Shown piece by piece: positions 6,421-6,574 of a DNA stretch of 6,574 bases. The notes beneath the pieces were generated by a model. The model made no database searches. It saw only the letters and a list, made by a program, of their open reading frames with translations, and was not told the DNA's origin. The stretch spans positions 1 to 6,574 of the forward strand of contig JAEYVF010000113.1 of the NCBI GenBank assembly GCA_023432005.1, read 5' to 3'. The position numbers were made by a program, and so were the translations under genes. This DNA is from Actinomycetes bacterium (GTDB taxonomy: Bacteria > Actinomycetota > Actinomycetes > Actinomycetales > Microbacteriaceae). Position 1 is the stretch's first letter. Every line of letters begins with the position of its first letter.

Positions 6421-6574
6421 CGCTCGGGAACGGGGTTCGAGCGACGCAGCCGCGGGGCCACGTCAAGGGCGGATGGGAATGCGGGATCGCGGGAGGTGGT
6501 GGAGTGCACGGGTACCTGCTTGGGGGGAGGAACAGGCAGGCTCACAGGGAGCTGTCGTGTGGACGGTGTGGGGG
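6421..6574. other. Upstream non-coding leader region of the minus-strand glycan block
   Basis: A 154-base GC-rich stretch upstream of the sugar-phosphate transferase, running to the window edge. I find no convincing gene, RNA gene or repeat. On the minus strand a TTGACG hexamer at 6466-6461 resembles a -35 box, but no -10-like TANNNT follows at 16-19 bases. The promoter for the minus-strand genes is presumably here or just beyond the edge. Confidence 0.4.

Noticed and set aside
6461..6466. TTGACG on the minus strand as a -35 promoter box
   Set aside because: No -10-like sequence at the right distance; the region downstream is GC-rich throughout, so the hexamer alone is not enough.
6546..6574. 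Possible plus-strand gene starting at GTG 6557 after AGGGAG
   Set aside because: Only six codons are visible before the window ends, so coding potential cannot be judged; such pairs are common in GC-rich DNA.
1..6574. Search for CRISPR repeats, tRNA/rRNA genes, insertion sequences, attachment sites and riboswitches
   Set aside because: No regularly spaced repeats, no transposase or integrase motifs, no cloverleaf-like RNA and nearly no non-coding space. The window is almost entirely accounted for by six protein genes.

Overview
This is a GC-rich window (around 70% GC by eye, with strong G/C preference at third codon positions). It holds six glycan-assembly genes in two convergent blocks. Base composition and protein style suggest a high-GC actinomycete; a Microbacteriaceae-like organism is my guess, not something shown. 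The content fits part of an exopolysaccharide, capsule or cell-wall glycan locus.

Plus strand, 2-3011: three tightly packed genes. The first is a glycosyltransferase cut by the left edge of the window, of the DUF1972/rhamnosyltransferase-like kind. It overlaps by 4 bases (ATGA) a Gfo/Idh/MocA-family NAD(P)-dependent sugar oxidoreductase. That gene overlaps by 1 base (TGATG) a 289-residue protein that resembles an aldo/keto reductase TIM barrel but appears to lack the catalytic residues of that family. The overlaps imply one transcript with translational coupling.

Convergent junction, 3012-3050: 39 bases with a small GC-rich hairpin that could act on both strands.

Minus strand, 6420 down to 3051: three genes read in the order polyprenyl-phosphate sugar-1-phosphate transferase (WbaP/WcaJ type), CDP-alcohol phosphatidyltransferase-family membrane enzyme, and GT4-type glycosyltransferase. 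They are joined by a 1-base overlap and a 2-base gap. The last 154 bases (6421-6574) lie upstream of this block and probably hold its leader or promoter; I see no convincing promoter there.

A plausible combined picture is as follows. The sugar-phosphate transferase loads the first sugar onto a lipid carrier, and the two glycosyltransferases extend it. The oxidoreductase and its TIM-barrel partner make or modify an unusual sugar or cyclitol. The CDP-alcohol enzyme adds a phospho-alcohol through a phosphodiester, or makes a lipid-linked phospho-alcohol. The families are well supported. The exact substrates, and whether both blocks serve one product, are inference. The most interesting parts are the degenerate reductase-like protein with its coupled oxidoreductase, and the CDP-alcohol enzyme embedded in the glycan operon.
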